This document shows, piece after piece, positions 27,537-36,248 of a DNA stretch of 64,000 nucleotides. A program made the position numbers and the translations under genes. Every line of letters starts with the position of its first letter. The stretch's first letter is position 1. A model generated the notes under the pieces. That model was not told the DNA's origin, did not search any database, and saw only the letters and a list, made by a program, of their open reading frames with translations. Source of the stretch: Anaerolineaceae bacterium (GTDB lineage Bacteria; Chloroflexota; Anaerolineae; Anaerolineales; Anaerolineaceae); NCBI GenBank assembly GCA_016841525.1, contig JAENYZ010000002.1, positions 330,078 to 394,077 on the forward strand, read 5' to 3'.

Positions 27537-27664
27537 ATGATCCTTTCATATCCTGGCTTGTTTGTTTGTTTGCCGTGTGCTGCTTTCAAAGATTATAATT
27601 AATTAATGCTTATTATACCTATCAGGAAAAAGCCTGGATTTATATTCGTTAAGGTAAGGTACTG

Positions 27665-28048
27665 ATGTTTAAAGATTCTGAGGGTCCCATAGAGTCCTTT
27701 GATTGGGGGTGCTTTGTCATCAATGGTGAAATGCATTCTGCGGAAGGTGCGGGTGTGGGTAAGGATATCTGCATCATTGATGGGATTGTAACCCCATGGT
27801 CAGCGCGAAAAGGGCATTTGCTGAAGCCGAAAATGGTATCCAACATCATGAGCTCAGGTATCAAAATTTTGGTGATAGGCAACGGCGTTAATGGTGCCTT
27901 GAAGGTGCCTCAAAAGACGCGCAAGGCGATATCGGAAGCAGGCATATCTGAGTTAATTATTGAGAGAACGCCGGAAGCCTGTGCAACATTCAATCGGCTC
28001 TTTAGGGCGGGGGCGTTGGTTGCATTCTTAGCGCATGGGACCTGTTGA
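27665..28048 (+). CDS. Mth938-like domain protein (DUF498 family)
   Basis: A 127-residue protein of the Mth938-like family. Visible marks are IESFDWGCFVINGE near the start and ILVIGNGVNGALKVP at about 69-83, followed by the TPEACATFNRL helix. The fold is known from structural genomics and the role is not settled. Some relatives are mitochondrial assembly factors. It is the usual full length. Confidence 0.82.
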   Translation: MFKDSEGPIESFDWGCFVINGEMHSAEGAGVGKDICIIDGIVTPWSARKGHLLKPKMVSNIMSSGIKILVIGNGVNGALKVPQKTRKAISEAGISELIIERTPEACATFNRLFRAGALVAFLAHGTC

Positions 28049-28201
28049 TTGGAGTAAATCTCCTGAAATTTATAGAATTTCATTGCTGGAATTTCTTGTG
28101 ATGACTGGCATCCTCTTAATGTGGTAGTGTATCCAGGGCAATTGCAAAGTCGGTGTATCTAATCAAACCATACTCAAATCTAAAAATTGAAGGCACTAAA
28201 G

Positions 28202-28401
28202 CCTTCCCCTGGAGGGGAAGGTGGCGCAAAGCGCCGGATGAGGTGTTTCATATTATATTCAACAGATAACTTGGTGTTGTTGTTGCGCCATCACTGTTAT
28301 ATTATTACTCTTGTTATTCTGAACAGATCAAAATTGAGTTATATTCCCCATTTTTCACCTCATCAGTCTGCTTCGCAGACAGCTTCCCCTCCAGGGGAAG
28401 C
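28202..28401. repeat. MITE-like palindromic element with nested hairpins
   Basis: The left end carries CCTTCCCC-TGGA-GGGGAAGG, then GGCGC-AAA-GCGCC, then GATGAGGTG. The right end carries CACCTCATC, then GTCTGC-TTC-GCAGAC, then GCTTCCCCT-CC-AGGGGAAGC. Thus the two ends are about 45-base inverted repeats in which the second hairpin keeps its stem with different bases. No transposase is encoded. The 93-residue frame crossing it is not a gene. Flanking DNA (28049-28687) has no other gene. The 13-mer TGGTAGTGTATCC occurs on both sides, at about 28124 and 28571. Confidence 0.78.
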
Positions 28402-28687
28402 CCATAAACCGTGCCAAATTTGCTTATTAAAAGGAAAATTGTGTGTAAAAAATAATTTGAATATCTAAACTAAAAATGTAAATAATTAACAAGGAAATGG
28501 GTTGGAAGATAAAATATTCAGCGGTTTTCCTTAACTTTATTTTGAATTTGTTTACAATTTGCGATTGCCCTGGTAGTGTATCCTTGACATTCCTGTTCCA
28601 TGTAATTATTGGTTATAATGAGAACTTGTTTTGTGTTCATTTCAATTTGTTCAGTTTAATAATTACCTCTTACAAGGGATATATTCA

Positions 28688-29617
28688 GTGGCAACGATCG
28701 ACCTTCACATTCATTCAAACTACAGCAACGATGCCGATTTCCCACCGGACAAGCTAGTTGATCGCTGTTTAAAAGCGGGTTTAAGCCATGCTGCCATTGC
28801 GGATCACAATTCTGTGAGGGCAATTGATGCTGCTATTGCGGCTGCCAGGGGCACCTCTTTAACGATCATCCCTGCTATTGAGATGGATTGTGTTCTTGAT
28901 GGCATTGTTTTGCATATTTTGGGCTATGGTATTGAAACCAGCGATCCAATCTTTTATGAAATTGAAGAGGACCTGCATCAACAAGAATATGCAAACTCAT
29001 CCAGGCTGATTCAACTTGTCCGGCAGCTTGGGATTGAATTTGATGATGCAGTTCTTGAAGCCCTATCTTATGATGGCGTGATCACGGGTGAGATGATCGC
29101 TGAAGCAGCATTGTCCTTTGATGTTGAGGGTAGAAATAAACTTTTAGACCCCTATCGCGGTAATGGTGAGCGTTCTGATAACCCCTATGTGAATTTTTAC
29201 TGGGATTATTGCTCCCAGGGCAAGCCAGCGCATACCCCGATGAATTTTATCAGCCTTTCAGGGGCAATTGAGATTATCAAAACGAACAACGGCGTTCCGA
29301 TCCTGGCGCACCCGGGTATTAATGTAAAGGAAGATGGGGCGTTTCTTGAGCGGATTTTATCAGCAGGTGTTATGGGGATTGAGGTATACAGCAGCTATCA
29401 CAATAAAGAACAGGTTAAATTCTATCGTCAAGCGGCGCTGTCAAAAGAACTATTGATGACTTGCGGCAGTGATTTCCACGGGAAGAATAAGAAAAGTATC
29501 GAAATTGGAAGCACGGATTGTGAAGGGCAGGAAGCTGAGATCATTGCTCGATTAACTGGAATGATCGATAAATTACACCAGCAGCTTGAGCCGCCATCTA
29601 TTGAAATTAGCCTATAA
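28688..29617 (+). CDS. PHP-domain metal-dependent phosphoesterase
   Basis: A 309-residue phosphoesterase of the PHP superfamily, TrpH/RnaAM (YciV) type. Metal-binding blocks are DLHIHSNYSNDA at the N-terminus, IADHNSV, PAIEMD, HPG in the PILAHPGI strand, and CGSDFHG near the C-terminus. Relatives hydrolyse 3',5'-nucleoside bisphosphates or short RNA 5' ends. The start is taken as GTG because AAGGGA lies eight bases before it and the metal-binding His-x-His follows at once. A longer frame from an upstream ATG would add unrelated AT-rich sequence. Confidence 0.85.
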   Translation: MATIDLHIHSNYSNDADFPPDKLVDRCLKAGLSHAAIADHNSVRAIDAAIAAARGTSLTIIPAIEMDCVLDGIVLHILGYGIETSDPIFYEIEEDLHQQEYANSSRLIQLVRQLGIEFDDAVLEALSYDGVITGEMIAEAALSFDVEGRNKLLDPYRGNGERSDNPYVNFYWDYCSQGKPAHTPMNFISLSGAIEIIKTNNGVPILAHPGINVKEDGAFLERILSAGVMGIEVYSSYHNKEQVKFYRQAALSKELLMTCGSDFHGKNKKSIEIGSTDCEGQEAEIIARLTGMIDKLHQQLEPPSIEISL

Positions 29618-29665
29618 TAAATATCTTGAACATTTCTAATTCGACTATCAATAAAGGAGTATTTT

Positions 29666-31468
29666 ATGCCAGGCACACCCCCACGCTGGGATCTTTCAAA
29701 TGTATATCAGGGTCTGGAATCCCCGGATCTGCAGAAGGATATTGAATGGGTTAAGGATGAAACCGAATCCATCAAAAAGCTCTACCAGGATGAGCTTATC
29801 AGCTTAGACACAAGCAGTTCCAAGGAGCGCATCAATCAAGCTATCAGCACGATGGTGGACAAGTTGAATTCGTTAATGATAAAAGCCGGCACCATCAACG
29901 CGTTTTTGCATTCATACATATCGACGGACTCCTTCAATAAGCAAGCTGCAAGAATGGGGTCACAATTCGACCAGGTGATGGTCAGCATCCAAAAAGTTAG
30001 TGTTTTGCTGGAAGCCTGGGTAGGACAATTCAAGGATATCCTTCCCGAGGTATTTGCCCTTGGAAACAGTGCTGGTGAGCATGCCTTCCCAATCATGGAA
30101 ATGGCTGAACAAAGCCAGTACTTGATGAGCGAAAAAGAAGAAATCCTGACCAGTGAACTGAGCCTTTCCGGGTCACGGGCTTGGGGAAAGCTTCAAGGGG
30201 TTGTCACCTCTCAAAAGACCGTTGAATTTGAATTGGACGGCGAGACGAAGACGCTGCCAATGCCTGCTTTGATCAACTTGCATGCACACCCTGAGGAGGA
30301 CGTCCGCAAACGGGCGTATGAAGCCGAAATGGACACCTGGGAATCTGTTAAAGAGCCCCTGGCTGCAAGCATGAATGGCATTAAAGGCTGGGTGAATACC
30401 CTCAATGATCATCGGGGACGAAAGGATGCTTTGCATCAACCGCTCGACCAGGCACGGATTGACCGTGAAACCCTGGATGCAATGATGGGTGCAATGGAGG
30501 ATTCTTTCCCGGTTTTCAGGAAATATTTCAAAGCAAAAGCTGCCAGGTTTGGCCAGGAAGCCTTACCCTGGTGGAATGTATTTGCTCCAACCGGCGCATT
30601 GGATAAGGAATACACCTTTGACGAAGCCAGGGACTTCATTCTGAAGCATTTTGGGAATTTTTCAGAGGAATTGCGAGATTTTGCAAAGAACGCCTTCGAA
30701 AACAACTGGATAGATGCCGAACAGCGGTCGGGGAAACGCGGCGGCGCTTTTTGTATGAGCGTACCTGGGGTGAAAGAATCCCGAATCATGTGTAATTTTG
30801 ACGGTTCCCTGGACCAGGTGATGACCATTGCCCATGAGCTGGGACATGGCTATCATAATTTTAACATGTACCAGGCTGACAAAACCCCACTTCAGCGGCA
30901 AACACCGATGACGATGGCTGAGACCGCCTCAATTATGTGTGAAACGATTGTTTTTAATGCGGTCATGGACACCATCACAGATCCGCAAGAAGAACTTGCA
31001 CTGCTTGAAACGGCTTTGATTGGTGACTCACAGGTGATTGTGGATATTTACTCACGGTTCTTGTTTGAAAAAGAGGTCTTTGAACGACGGAAAAAAGCAG
31101 AGTTGAGCGCCGATGAACTTTGTGAAATTATGGAAGATGCCCAGGCGAAGACCTATGGTGAGGGATTGGACCCGGCATTCCGTCATAAATTCATGTGGAC
31201 ATGGAAACCGCATTATTATTCTGCGGGACTTTCCTTCTACAACTTCCCTTATGCTTTTGGTATGCTGTTTGGCATCGGTTTGTATGCGATTTACAAACAG
31301 CGTGGTGATGCGTTTATCCAGGATTATAAGAAATTGTTGTCCAGCACGGGTGAAGCACCTGCTGCAGAATTGGCTGCCCGATTTGGCATTGATATCCGCT
31401 CGAAGAAATTCTGGGAAGATAGTTTAGCTGTCATTGCAGAACGGATTGATCGCTATTGCGAACTCTAA
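29666..31468 (+). CDS. M3 family oligoendopeptidase (PepF-like)
   Basis: A 600-residue cytoplasmic zinc peptidase that cleaves short peptides. The zinc motif HELGH is at 390-394 within AHELGHGYHNF, and the downstream Glu ligand is in MAETASIMCE. The family's C-terminal YSAGLSFYNFPYAFGMLF block is clear. It is full length. AAAGGAG precedes the ATG. It lies 48 bases after the PHP gene and may share its transcript. Confidence 0.94.
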   Translation: MPGTPPRWDLSNVYQGLESPDLQKDIEWVKDETESIKKLYQDELISLDTSSSKERINQAISTMVDKLNSLMIKAGTINAFLHSYISTDSFNKQAARMGSQFDQVMVSIQKVSVLLEAWVGQFKDILPEVFALGNSAGEHAFPIMEMAEQSQYLMSEKEEILTSELSLSGSRAWGKLQGVVTSQKTVEFELDGETKTLPMPALINLHAHPEEDVRKRAYEAEMDTWESVKEPLAASMNGIKGWVNTLNDHRGRKDALHQPLDQARIDRETLDAMMGAMEDSFPVFRKYFKAKAARFGQEALPWWNVFAPTGALDKEYTFDEARDFILKHFGNFSEELRDFAKNAFENNWIDAEQRSGKRGGAFCMSVPGVKESRIMCNFDGSLDQVMTIAHELGHGYHNFNMYQADKTPLQRQTPMTMAETASIMCETIVFNAVMDTITDPQEELALLETALIGDSQVIVDIYSRFLFEKEVFERRKKAELSADELCEIMEDAQAKTYGEGLDPAFRHKFMWTWKPHYYSAGLSFYNFPYAFGMLFGIGLYAIYKQRGDAFIQDYKKLLSSTGEAPAAELAARFGIDIRSKKFWEDSLAVIAERIDRYCEL

Positions 31469-31572
31469 TTTCAGAAGATTTAAACATCTAAAGGGTTTTT
31501 AATAAAATTGAAGATGCTGTCATAAAAGAGCTTTTAATCCGCTTGCGACCTAGGATAGTGAGCGTCTTTTTT

Positions 31573-31708
31573 CCTCTCCCTCCCCGAGGGAGAGGAATGA
31601 GATGAGGGTGTGAAACTTTCCAATTGCAAAAAGACGTAAACCAAAGCTTTTATTCAAATTTCTGTGGAAACCCTCACCCTGCCCTCTCCCTTTGACAAAG
31701 GAAGAGGG
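31573..31708. repeat. Intergenic repeat with two hairpins
   Basis: The left hairpin is CCTCTCCCTC-CCC-GAGGGAGAGG (perfect). The right hairpin is CCCTCT-C-CCTTTG pairing with CAAAGG-A-AGAGGG, with one mismatch. GATGAGGGTG and CCCTCACC lie inside in opposite orientation, so the whole is a palindromic element of about 136 bases. This fills the gap between the M3 peptidase and arsC genes, and no gene is seen there. Confidence 0.7.
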
Positions 31709-31840
31709 CTTTTGGTATGAACATAAACCAAACGGTTAACCTTATCCAAAATTAACAGGATTTATTAGCCTTTACTAGTGGTTATTTATTTTTTCTCGGC
31801 CAAGCTTTATTTTCGCATAGATATATCTTAAGAGCTTAAA

Positions 31841-32272
31841 TTAAACCTTGTGTTCTTCATACAGCCAGGTTTGAATTTTGGCTTTGATCTGATCCCGAAT
31901 TTCTCGAAAGAATGCCAGCTTTTCTTCTTCCATACCTTCGAAAGCTGCAGGATCTTCAAAGGGCCAATGCATCCGTGTACCCATGCCGGGGAAGAAAGGG
32001 CAGCGTTCATCCGCGTTACCGCAAACTGTGATCAGGTAGTCAAAGTCGATTTTTCCCATGTATTCATCAAGGTGTTTGGATCGATGGGCGCTCATGTTAT
32101 AGCCGGTTTCTTCCATCACAATGGTGGTGTAGGGATTGACCCCATGCGGTTCAAGACCTGCGCTGTAAACTTCGAAGGCATCGCCACCCAGCTCACGCAG
32201 CCAGGCTTCGGCAATTTGACTGCGGCAAGAATTGCCGGTACACAGGAATAGAACTTTTGTTTTTTCAGGCAT
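31841..32272 (-). CDS. arsC: Low-molecular-weight phosphatase-type arsenate reductase
   Basis: A 143-residue member of the thioredoxin-coupled ArsC / LMW-PTP family. The P-loop CTGNSCRS is at 11-18 with nucleophile Cys11. The redox region has VCGNADERCPFFPG near residue 80, providing the second and third Cys. It reduces arsenate to arsenite. No arsenite pump or ArsR gene lies beside it here. Confidence 0.88.
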   Translation of the reverse strand: MPEKTKVLFLCTGNSCRSQIAEAWLRELGGDAFEVYSAGLEPHGVNPYTTIVMEETGYNMSAHRSKHLDEYMGKIDFDYLITVCGNADERCPFFPGMGTRMHWPFEDPAAFEGMEEEKLAFFREIRDQIKAKIQTWLYEEHKV

Positions 32273-32376
32273 TCATTATCTCCATAAGACAGATGGGTTT
32301 TTATTTATCGTATCAGGATTTGATGAACTTCAGGTTTTTGCCAGGTTATTAATCGGTTAAAACCTACAAATGAAAA

Positions 32377-33051
32377 TCATTCGAGGGAGAGTAAAGCGCC
32401 GTGGTCTTTAAGCCACTTTCGGTGCTTTTTATAATCGGGTTTGATCTGAGCTACGGCATCCCAAAATGCTTTGCTGTGATTTCTCACTTTGAGATGGGCT
32501 AACTCGTGGACAACCACGTAATCAATGATTTCATACGGTGCCATGGACAGGCGATATGTAAAATTGAGGTTGTTTTTTCCGGAACACGATCCCCATCGGG
32601 TGCGGGCGCTGGTGATGCGCACCTGGCTGACATTAAACTTATAGTCGATTTTGTAGCTTGCAATCAGATCGGCTGTAATCTTGCGGGTCTCTTCACGATA
32701 CCATTCCGTAAAAATTTCTTTTGCGCGATCCTTCGTCCCCCTGGAGAGATAAAACGCGCCGTCCAGTTCCAGCAGCGGACGCTGTCGATTTGTTAACCTC
32801 AAGGGGTATTTATCTCCCAGGTACCAGAATTGTTCGCCCGGGATGAATGACGGCGGCGCTAACTCAGGATACTGCCTGGCAAGCCGGGATTGGGTTTTTG
32901 TGATCCAGTCCGCCTTTTTTGCGACCATTATTTTTATCAGGTCGTCATCGGCAGTGTCAGGGGCACGCACGATCAATCGCCCATCGGGTTTGATTTCGAG
33001 GCTGAAGGTTTTACGATTGGATCGGATGATTTGGGAGATTCTTGGTGTCAT
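32377..33051 (-). CDS. YgjP-like (DUF45) metallopeptidase-fold protein
   Basis: A 224-residue protein of the YgjP/SprT-related family. The motif HELAH is at 182-186 with a third His six residues on (LKVRNHSKAFW). SARTRWGSCS near 149-158 and the C-terminal HRKWLKDHG are also typical. The second ATG is preferred. A TATAAT box lies nine bases before it, so the message would be nearly leaderless, while the first ATG would fall upstream of the predicted transcription start. Confidence 0.82.
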   Translation of the reverse strand: MTPRISQIIRSNRKTFSLEIKPDGRLIVRAPDTADDDLIKIMVAKKADWITKTQSRLARQYPELAPPSFIPGEQFWYLGDKYPLRLTNRQRPLLELDGAFYLSRGTKDRAKEIFTEWYREETRKITADLIASYKIDYKFNVSQVRITSARTRWGSCSGKNNLNFTYRLSMAPYEIIDYVVVHELAHLKVRNHSKAFWDAVAQIKPDYKKHRKWLKDHGALLSLE

Positions 33052-33085
33052 GATGGCGTAATTATACATGAGATGAGATCGGTGA

Positions 33086-33190
33086 GTGGTGGAACAGGTA
33101 TTGGGTGTAAGTCAATTAATTATTAGGAAAGCCAACTGCTATCCAACTGGTTTTGATTTCTTTTCCGAATATCTAATACCCAATTGACAA
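33086..33190. repeat. Short element with AGGTATTGGGTGTAAGTCAATT-type inverted ends
   Basis: AGGTATTGGGTG...GTCAATT on the left and ATCTAATACCCAATTGAC on the right are inverted relative to each other. The wording resembles the GGTATTAGG-type elements at 14.4 and 36.3 kb. TTGACA in its right end may provide the -35 box of the next gene. Confidence 0.4.
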
Positions 33191-33242
33191 TAACTCGTGT
33201 ACAATCTTTTATATATGAGGTCTCAAGCTGTGGAGGAAATTT

Positions 33243-33560
33243 ATGTCTTTCAATGTTTTGTTTATGGCACATTCGCCTGATGCAGACGCTGATCTGCATC
33301 GTTCCATGATTGACACAGGAAAGTTCAAGCTGTGGTCCGTTGTGGTACGGAACCAGGCTGAGGCTTTGGCTGTTGCAAAAAATTTGGTTGAAGAACACCG
33401 GATCGATTCAATCTTGCTTTGCCCGGGTTTTACCCATCAGGATGTCGCTGAGATTGTTACAGCCTTTGATGGACAGGTTGGGGTCTCTGCTGCGCGCGGC
33501 GATGGCTTGAGTAATAAAATTGCTGCCCAGGCAAGGGCACGAGCTTATGGTGGGGTTTAA
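33243..33560 (+). CDS. DUF6506-like small protein
   Basis: A 105-residue soluble protein that I tentatively assign to DUF6506. Its pattern MSFNVLFMAHSPDADAD...LVEEHRIDSILLCPGFTH suggests a small alpha/beta fold with a nucleotide- or ligand-binding style GF turn. There is no assigned function. GGAGG lies six bases before the ATG. A TTGACA box lies about 55 bases upstream, and a small hairpin AGCGGTG/CACCGCT follows the stop by about 20 bases. Confidence 0.65.
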   Translation: MSFNVLFMAHSPDADADLHRSMIDTGKFKLWSVVVRNQAEALAVAKNLVEEHRIDSILLCPGFTHQDVAEIVTAFDGQVGVSAARGDGLSNKIAAQARARAYGGV

Positions 33561-33581
33561 AGTCAGGCATTTTGGATTTTC

Positions 33582-33604
33582 AGCGGTGAAATATTTACAC
33601 CGCT
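33582..33604 (+). terminator. Hairpin downstream of the DUF6506-like gene
   Basis: AGCGGTG pairs with CACCGCT around nine bases. There is no immediate T run, so termination activity is uncertain. Confidence 0.4.
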
Positions 33605-33729
33605 AAATATCATGGATAATTTTTTGTTATGAATCTGCATTTCTTATTCGTATTTTATTGGTGCTGCAAGGCTCAAATTTCTTGTGTCCGAAAATCATTG
33701 TTATTTAATTCAACGCAGGGGGTAACATC

Positions 33730-34080
33730 TTGCTGACCTGGGATCAATTTTGGCCAAACATTCGTAACCTGCACGGCCGGGAGCTGAAGACGCTAAGGCA
33801 GGGACATCCTTTTGAGGTGTCTGAAGTTGATCATACGCATGTCATCCTTTCGCCCGCTGTAAGCGGTAAACCCCGCATAATCAAGCGGGACACCCTGGAG
33901 AATGCTTTTGGTGCCCTGCTGGATCGTCGTGAGTTGTCTGGTATTGAGATCGCTGAGGAGTTTTCTGCTTTTAATGCGGTTTATGTGGTGGCGTTGCTTG
34001 CGGCATTGCCAGATGTCGCGGTGGTTGCGCGACCTGTTCGCCTGATTTTTATGGGGCATCAGTTGTTTTATTTAGAGTGA
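33730..34080 (+). CDS. Hypothetical protein
   Basis: A 116-residue protein with no recognised family. It begins at TTG, seven bases after a strong AGGGGG site. The N-terminal half is mixed charged sequence and the C-terminal half is hydrophobic (AVYVVALLAALPDVAVV), possibly one buried helix. A hairpin AGATCAAGG/CCTTGATCT follows the stop (34104-34128). Confidence 0.55.
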   Translation: MLTWDQFWPNIRNLHGRELKTLRQGHPFEVSEVDHTHVILSPAVSGKPRIIKRDTLENAFGALLDRRELSGIEIAEEFSAFNAVYVVALLAALPDVAVVARPVRLIFMGHQLFYLE

Positions 34081-34103
34081 GGGGTTGAACTCCAATTGAT
34101 AAA

Positions 34104-34128
34104 AGATCAAGGTGATAAGCCTTGATCT
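34104..34128 (+). terminator. Hairpin downstream of the hypothetical gene
   Basis: AGATCAAGG pairs with CCTTGATCT around seven bases. Only scattered T residues follow, so this is a weak terminator candidate. Confidence 0.45.
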
Positions 34129-34505
34129 ATTGATGTAATTTCTTTCGCAGATGGAATTTGTCATGAAGGTAAAAAAGCAGTTTCTTCATTGAGAAATACC
34201 CCTTACGCACCGTTTTAGGTATGTTTCAAATTTCAACCCTGTTTGACAAAATGATATTGGTTTATTAAAACAAGTTGGCGGGATGACCCTCACGTCGTAC
34301 CTCCTCTGCACCTAAAGGTGTTCCGCTGCGCTGCAGGCATAGAAACGCATCCCGCCCTACGAATTTATGAAGTCAGGTAGGGGTGGCTCTGTCCCCACCT
34401 TATAGATTTTCAATTAATGTAGAACACTTACAGATTTTTGGGATTCTACTGGTCTGGCGGGGGTAGAAAATCCGTTTTTGGTGCTGTCTGTTATAATTTC
34501 CCCTT
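34129..34505. other. Intergenic region with palindromic repeat and promoter
   Basis: No gene. A repeat at about 34274-34362 has GGCGGGATGA at its left and CGCATCCCGCC at its right in opposite orientation, with GCACCTAAAGGTG and GCGCTGC palindromic pieces inside. TGTTATAAT, an extended -10, lies at 34489-34497 directly before the next gene. Confidence 0.5.
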
Positions 34506-35723
34506 ATGATAAACCGTCTGCAGAGAGAATTTTCACAATACCCGCGCCAGTTCTGGCTGATTTTCGTCGGCATGGCAATTGCCATGACCGGTGCGACCAT
34601 GATCTGGCCGTTCTTGATGATTTATGCCAGCGATAAGCTTTCGCTTTCACTGGCTGCTGCAGCCAGCTTGATGTCAATCAACGCGGTTACCGGCCTGGTC
34701 TCGGCGATCATTGCCGGCCCGATCGTCGATCGTTTAGGCCGTAAATGGGTGATGGTGGTCAGCCTGGTTGGCAACGGCGTGTGTTATATCTTTCTTAACC
34801 GGGCTTCAAGCTATCCCGCCTTTGCCCTGATCATGGGCATCAGTGGGGCTTTTTCACCGCTGTACCAGGTGGGCAGCGATGCCATGCTGGCAGACCTCTT
34901 CCCGGTGGGCAAGCGGGCGGATGCCTATGCCCTGTATCGAATGGCCCGGAATATTGGCGTGGCAGCAGGACCGGCATTGGGTGGGCTGGTTTTAGCACGC
35001 TCATACAGCATAGGGCTCTTTAGCGCGGCAGCAGGTTATATTTTTTTCGGCTTGTTATTGCTTTTATTTGCACGGGAAACGCTGCCTGAAGGCATCAACG
35101 AGGAAAAATCCAGCCTGGTGAGACAATTAAGAGGCTATTGGCAGGCATTGACTGACAAAGCCTTTATGTCCCTGGTCGGGGCTTTTACGCTCATTCAAAT
35201 GACCGCTTCTTTGATGTGGGTGCTTCTGTCTGTGTACGTGAAGACGGAATACGGCATTCCGGAGCGTTTATACGGATGGCTGCCGACCACCAACGCATTG
35301 ATGGTGGTTTTCTTTCAGGTTCTGATCACTCGTAAAACCCGGTCTTATCCAAACGTCCATGTGATGCGTTGGGGGTCAATATTTTATATCTTTGCACCGC
35401 TGATTGTCGCTCTATCATCTGGCTTTTGGGGGTTCTGGATGGCAATGGTGGTCATGACCCTTGGTGAGCTGGTGGTCGTGCCGAGAACCAGCGCCTATGC
35501 TGCTAACCTCGCGCCGATTGACAAGCGCGGCCGCTATATGAGCCTTTATGGATTATCCTGGAATGTGGCTGTGGGGATCAGCCCGGTTTTAGGAGGATTT
35601 CTCAGCGACCGAATTTGTCGCCAGGCACCATGGTGGGGCGGCGCTGTTTTTGGCCTTTTGGCTGTGGTTGCCTTCTGGACAATGAGTAAAAATTCATCAA
35701 CTGAGGTTTCTAACCAATCTTAA
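34506..35723 (+). CDS. MFS transporter
   Basis: A 405-residue integral membrane protein with 12 predicted helices. The loop 2-3 signature is present as GPIVDRLGRKWVMV near residues 73-86, and the second-half equivalent as DKRGRYMSLYG. The substrate is unknown. Sugar- and drug-exporter branches share this layout. The ATG lies only eight bases after a TATAAT box with an extended TG, and no Shine-Dalgarno is visible. Initiation is therefore probably leaderless. Confidence 0.9.
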   Translation: MINRLQREFSQYPRQFWLIFVGMAIAMTGATMIWPFLMIYASDKLSLSLAAAASLMSINAVTGLVSAIIAGPIVDRLGRKWVMVVSLVGNGVCYIFLNRASSYPAFALIMGISGAFSPLYQVGSDAMLADLFPVGKRADAYALYRMARNIGVAAGPALGGLVLARSYSIGLFSAAAGYIFFGLLLLLFARETLPEGINEEKSSLVRQLRGYWQALTDKAFMSLVGAFTLIQMTASLMWVLLSVYVKTEYGIPERLYGWLPTTNALMVVFFQVLITRKTRSYPNVHVMRWGSIFYIFAPLIVALSSGFWGFWMAMVVMTLGELVVVPRTSAYAANLAPIDKRGRYMSLYGLSWNVAVGISPVLGGFLSDRICRQAPWWGGAVFGLLAVVAFWTMSKNSSTEVSNQS

Positions 35724-35734
35724 CATTTAAAGCC

Positions 35735-35764
35735 TTGACAAAAGATCCACTTATTGCGTATGAT
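35735..35764 (+). promoter_or_regulatory. Sigma-70 type promoter of the LuxR-like gene
   Basis: TTGACA (35735-35740), an 18-base spacer and TATGAT (35759-35764). The palindromic operator begins at the very next base. Confidence 0.85.
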
Positions 35765-35780
35765 TAGAACATATGTTCTA
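35765..35780. promoter_or_regulatory. SOS-box-like (LexA/DinR-type) operator
   Basis: TAGAACATATGTTCTA is a perfect 16-bp palindrome containing GAAC-N4-GTTC, the core of the Gram-positive LexA (DinR) box. It abuts the -10 box and covers the expected transcription start, which is ideal for repression. Recognition by a Chloroflexota LexA is inferred. Confidence 0.7.
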
Positions 35781-35838
35781 TTTATTTATGGGCAGATTAT
35801 GGTACGCAAGCGCGCGGGGTCTACAGGAGGATTCCAGA

Positions 35839-36243
35839 ATGACAAGAGTATTGATTTTCAAAGAGCCGGATGCTTTTGGCGTTGTAGAAGTAAACGCCCC
35901 GGCTGAGCGGATCATTCGGGCTGTTAACCAGGGTCGTTGGGAAGCCTATTTGCCTGATGCTAAAGGACCTTTATATGCCCGTAAACAAGGTGATATAGTT
36001 GTGATCACCCGGAGCGCGCCCGTACCGGAACAAGACCTTCCTAAACTCAGCCGAAGGGAGCACCAGGTTTTAGTATTGCTGGGGGAGGGCTTAACCACTG
36101 CCCAAATCGCCCTCAAGCTTGGTTTGCGTCCCCGAACCATTCGGGGGTATGTGGCGAATATGAAGGCGCGCCTTGATGCGCATAATATCCAGCAGCTTGT
36201 TGCTCGAGCCGTCGCATTGGGGCTGTTCAGGCCGGAGTTGTGA
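35839..36243 (+). CDS. Small LuxR-type helix-turn-helix protein
   Basis: A 134-residue protein. Residues 1-60 form a small domain of unknown type (starting MTRVLIFKEPDAFGVVEV). Residues 68-130 are a GerE/LuxR helix-turn-helix with LSRREHQVLVLLGEGLTTAQIA and TIRGYVANMKARL. The ATG eight bases after AGGAGG is clearly preferred over an upstream in-frame ATG. There is no receiver domain, so the input signal is not phosphorylation. The promoter bears a SOS-like box, pointing to DNA-damage control. Confidence 0.82.
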   Translation: MTRVLIFKEPDAFGVVEVNAPAERIIRAVNQGRWEAYLPDAKGPLYARKQGDIVVITRSAPVPEQDLPKLSRREHQVLVLLGEGLTTAQIALKLGLRPRTIRGYVANMKARLDAHNIQQLVARAVALGLFRPEL

Positions 36244-36248
36244 GTTGT

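Noticed and set aside
28187-28468. Open frame of 93 codons across the palindromic element
   Set aside because: It is made largely of the inverted-repeat sequence, has no ribosome site and no family resemblance.
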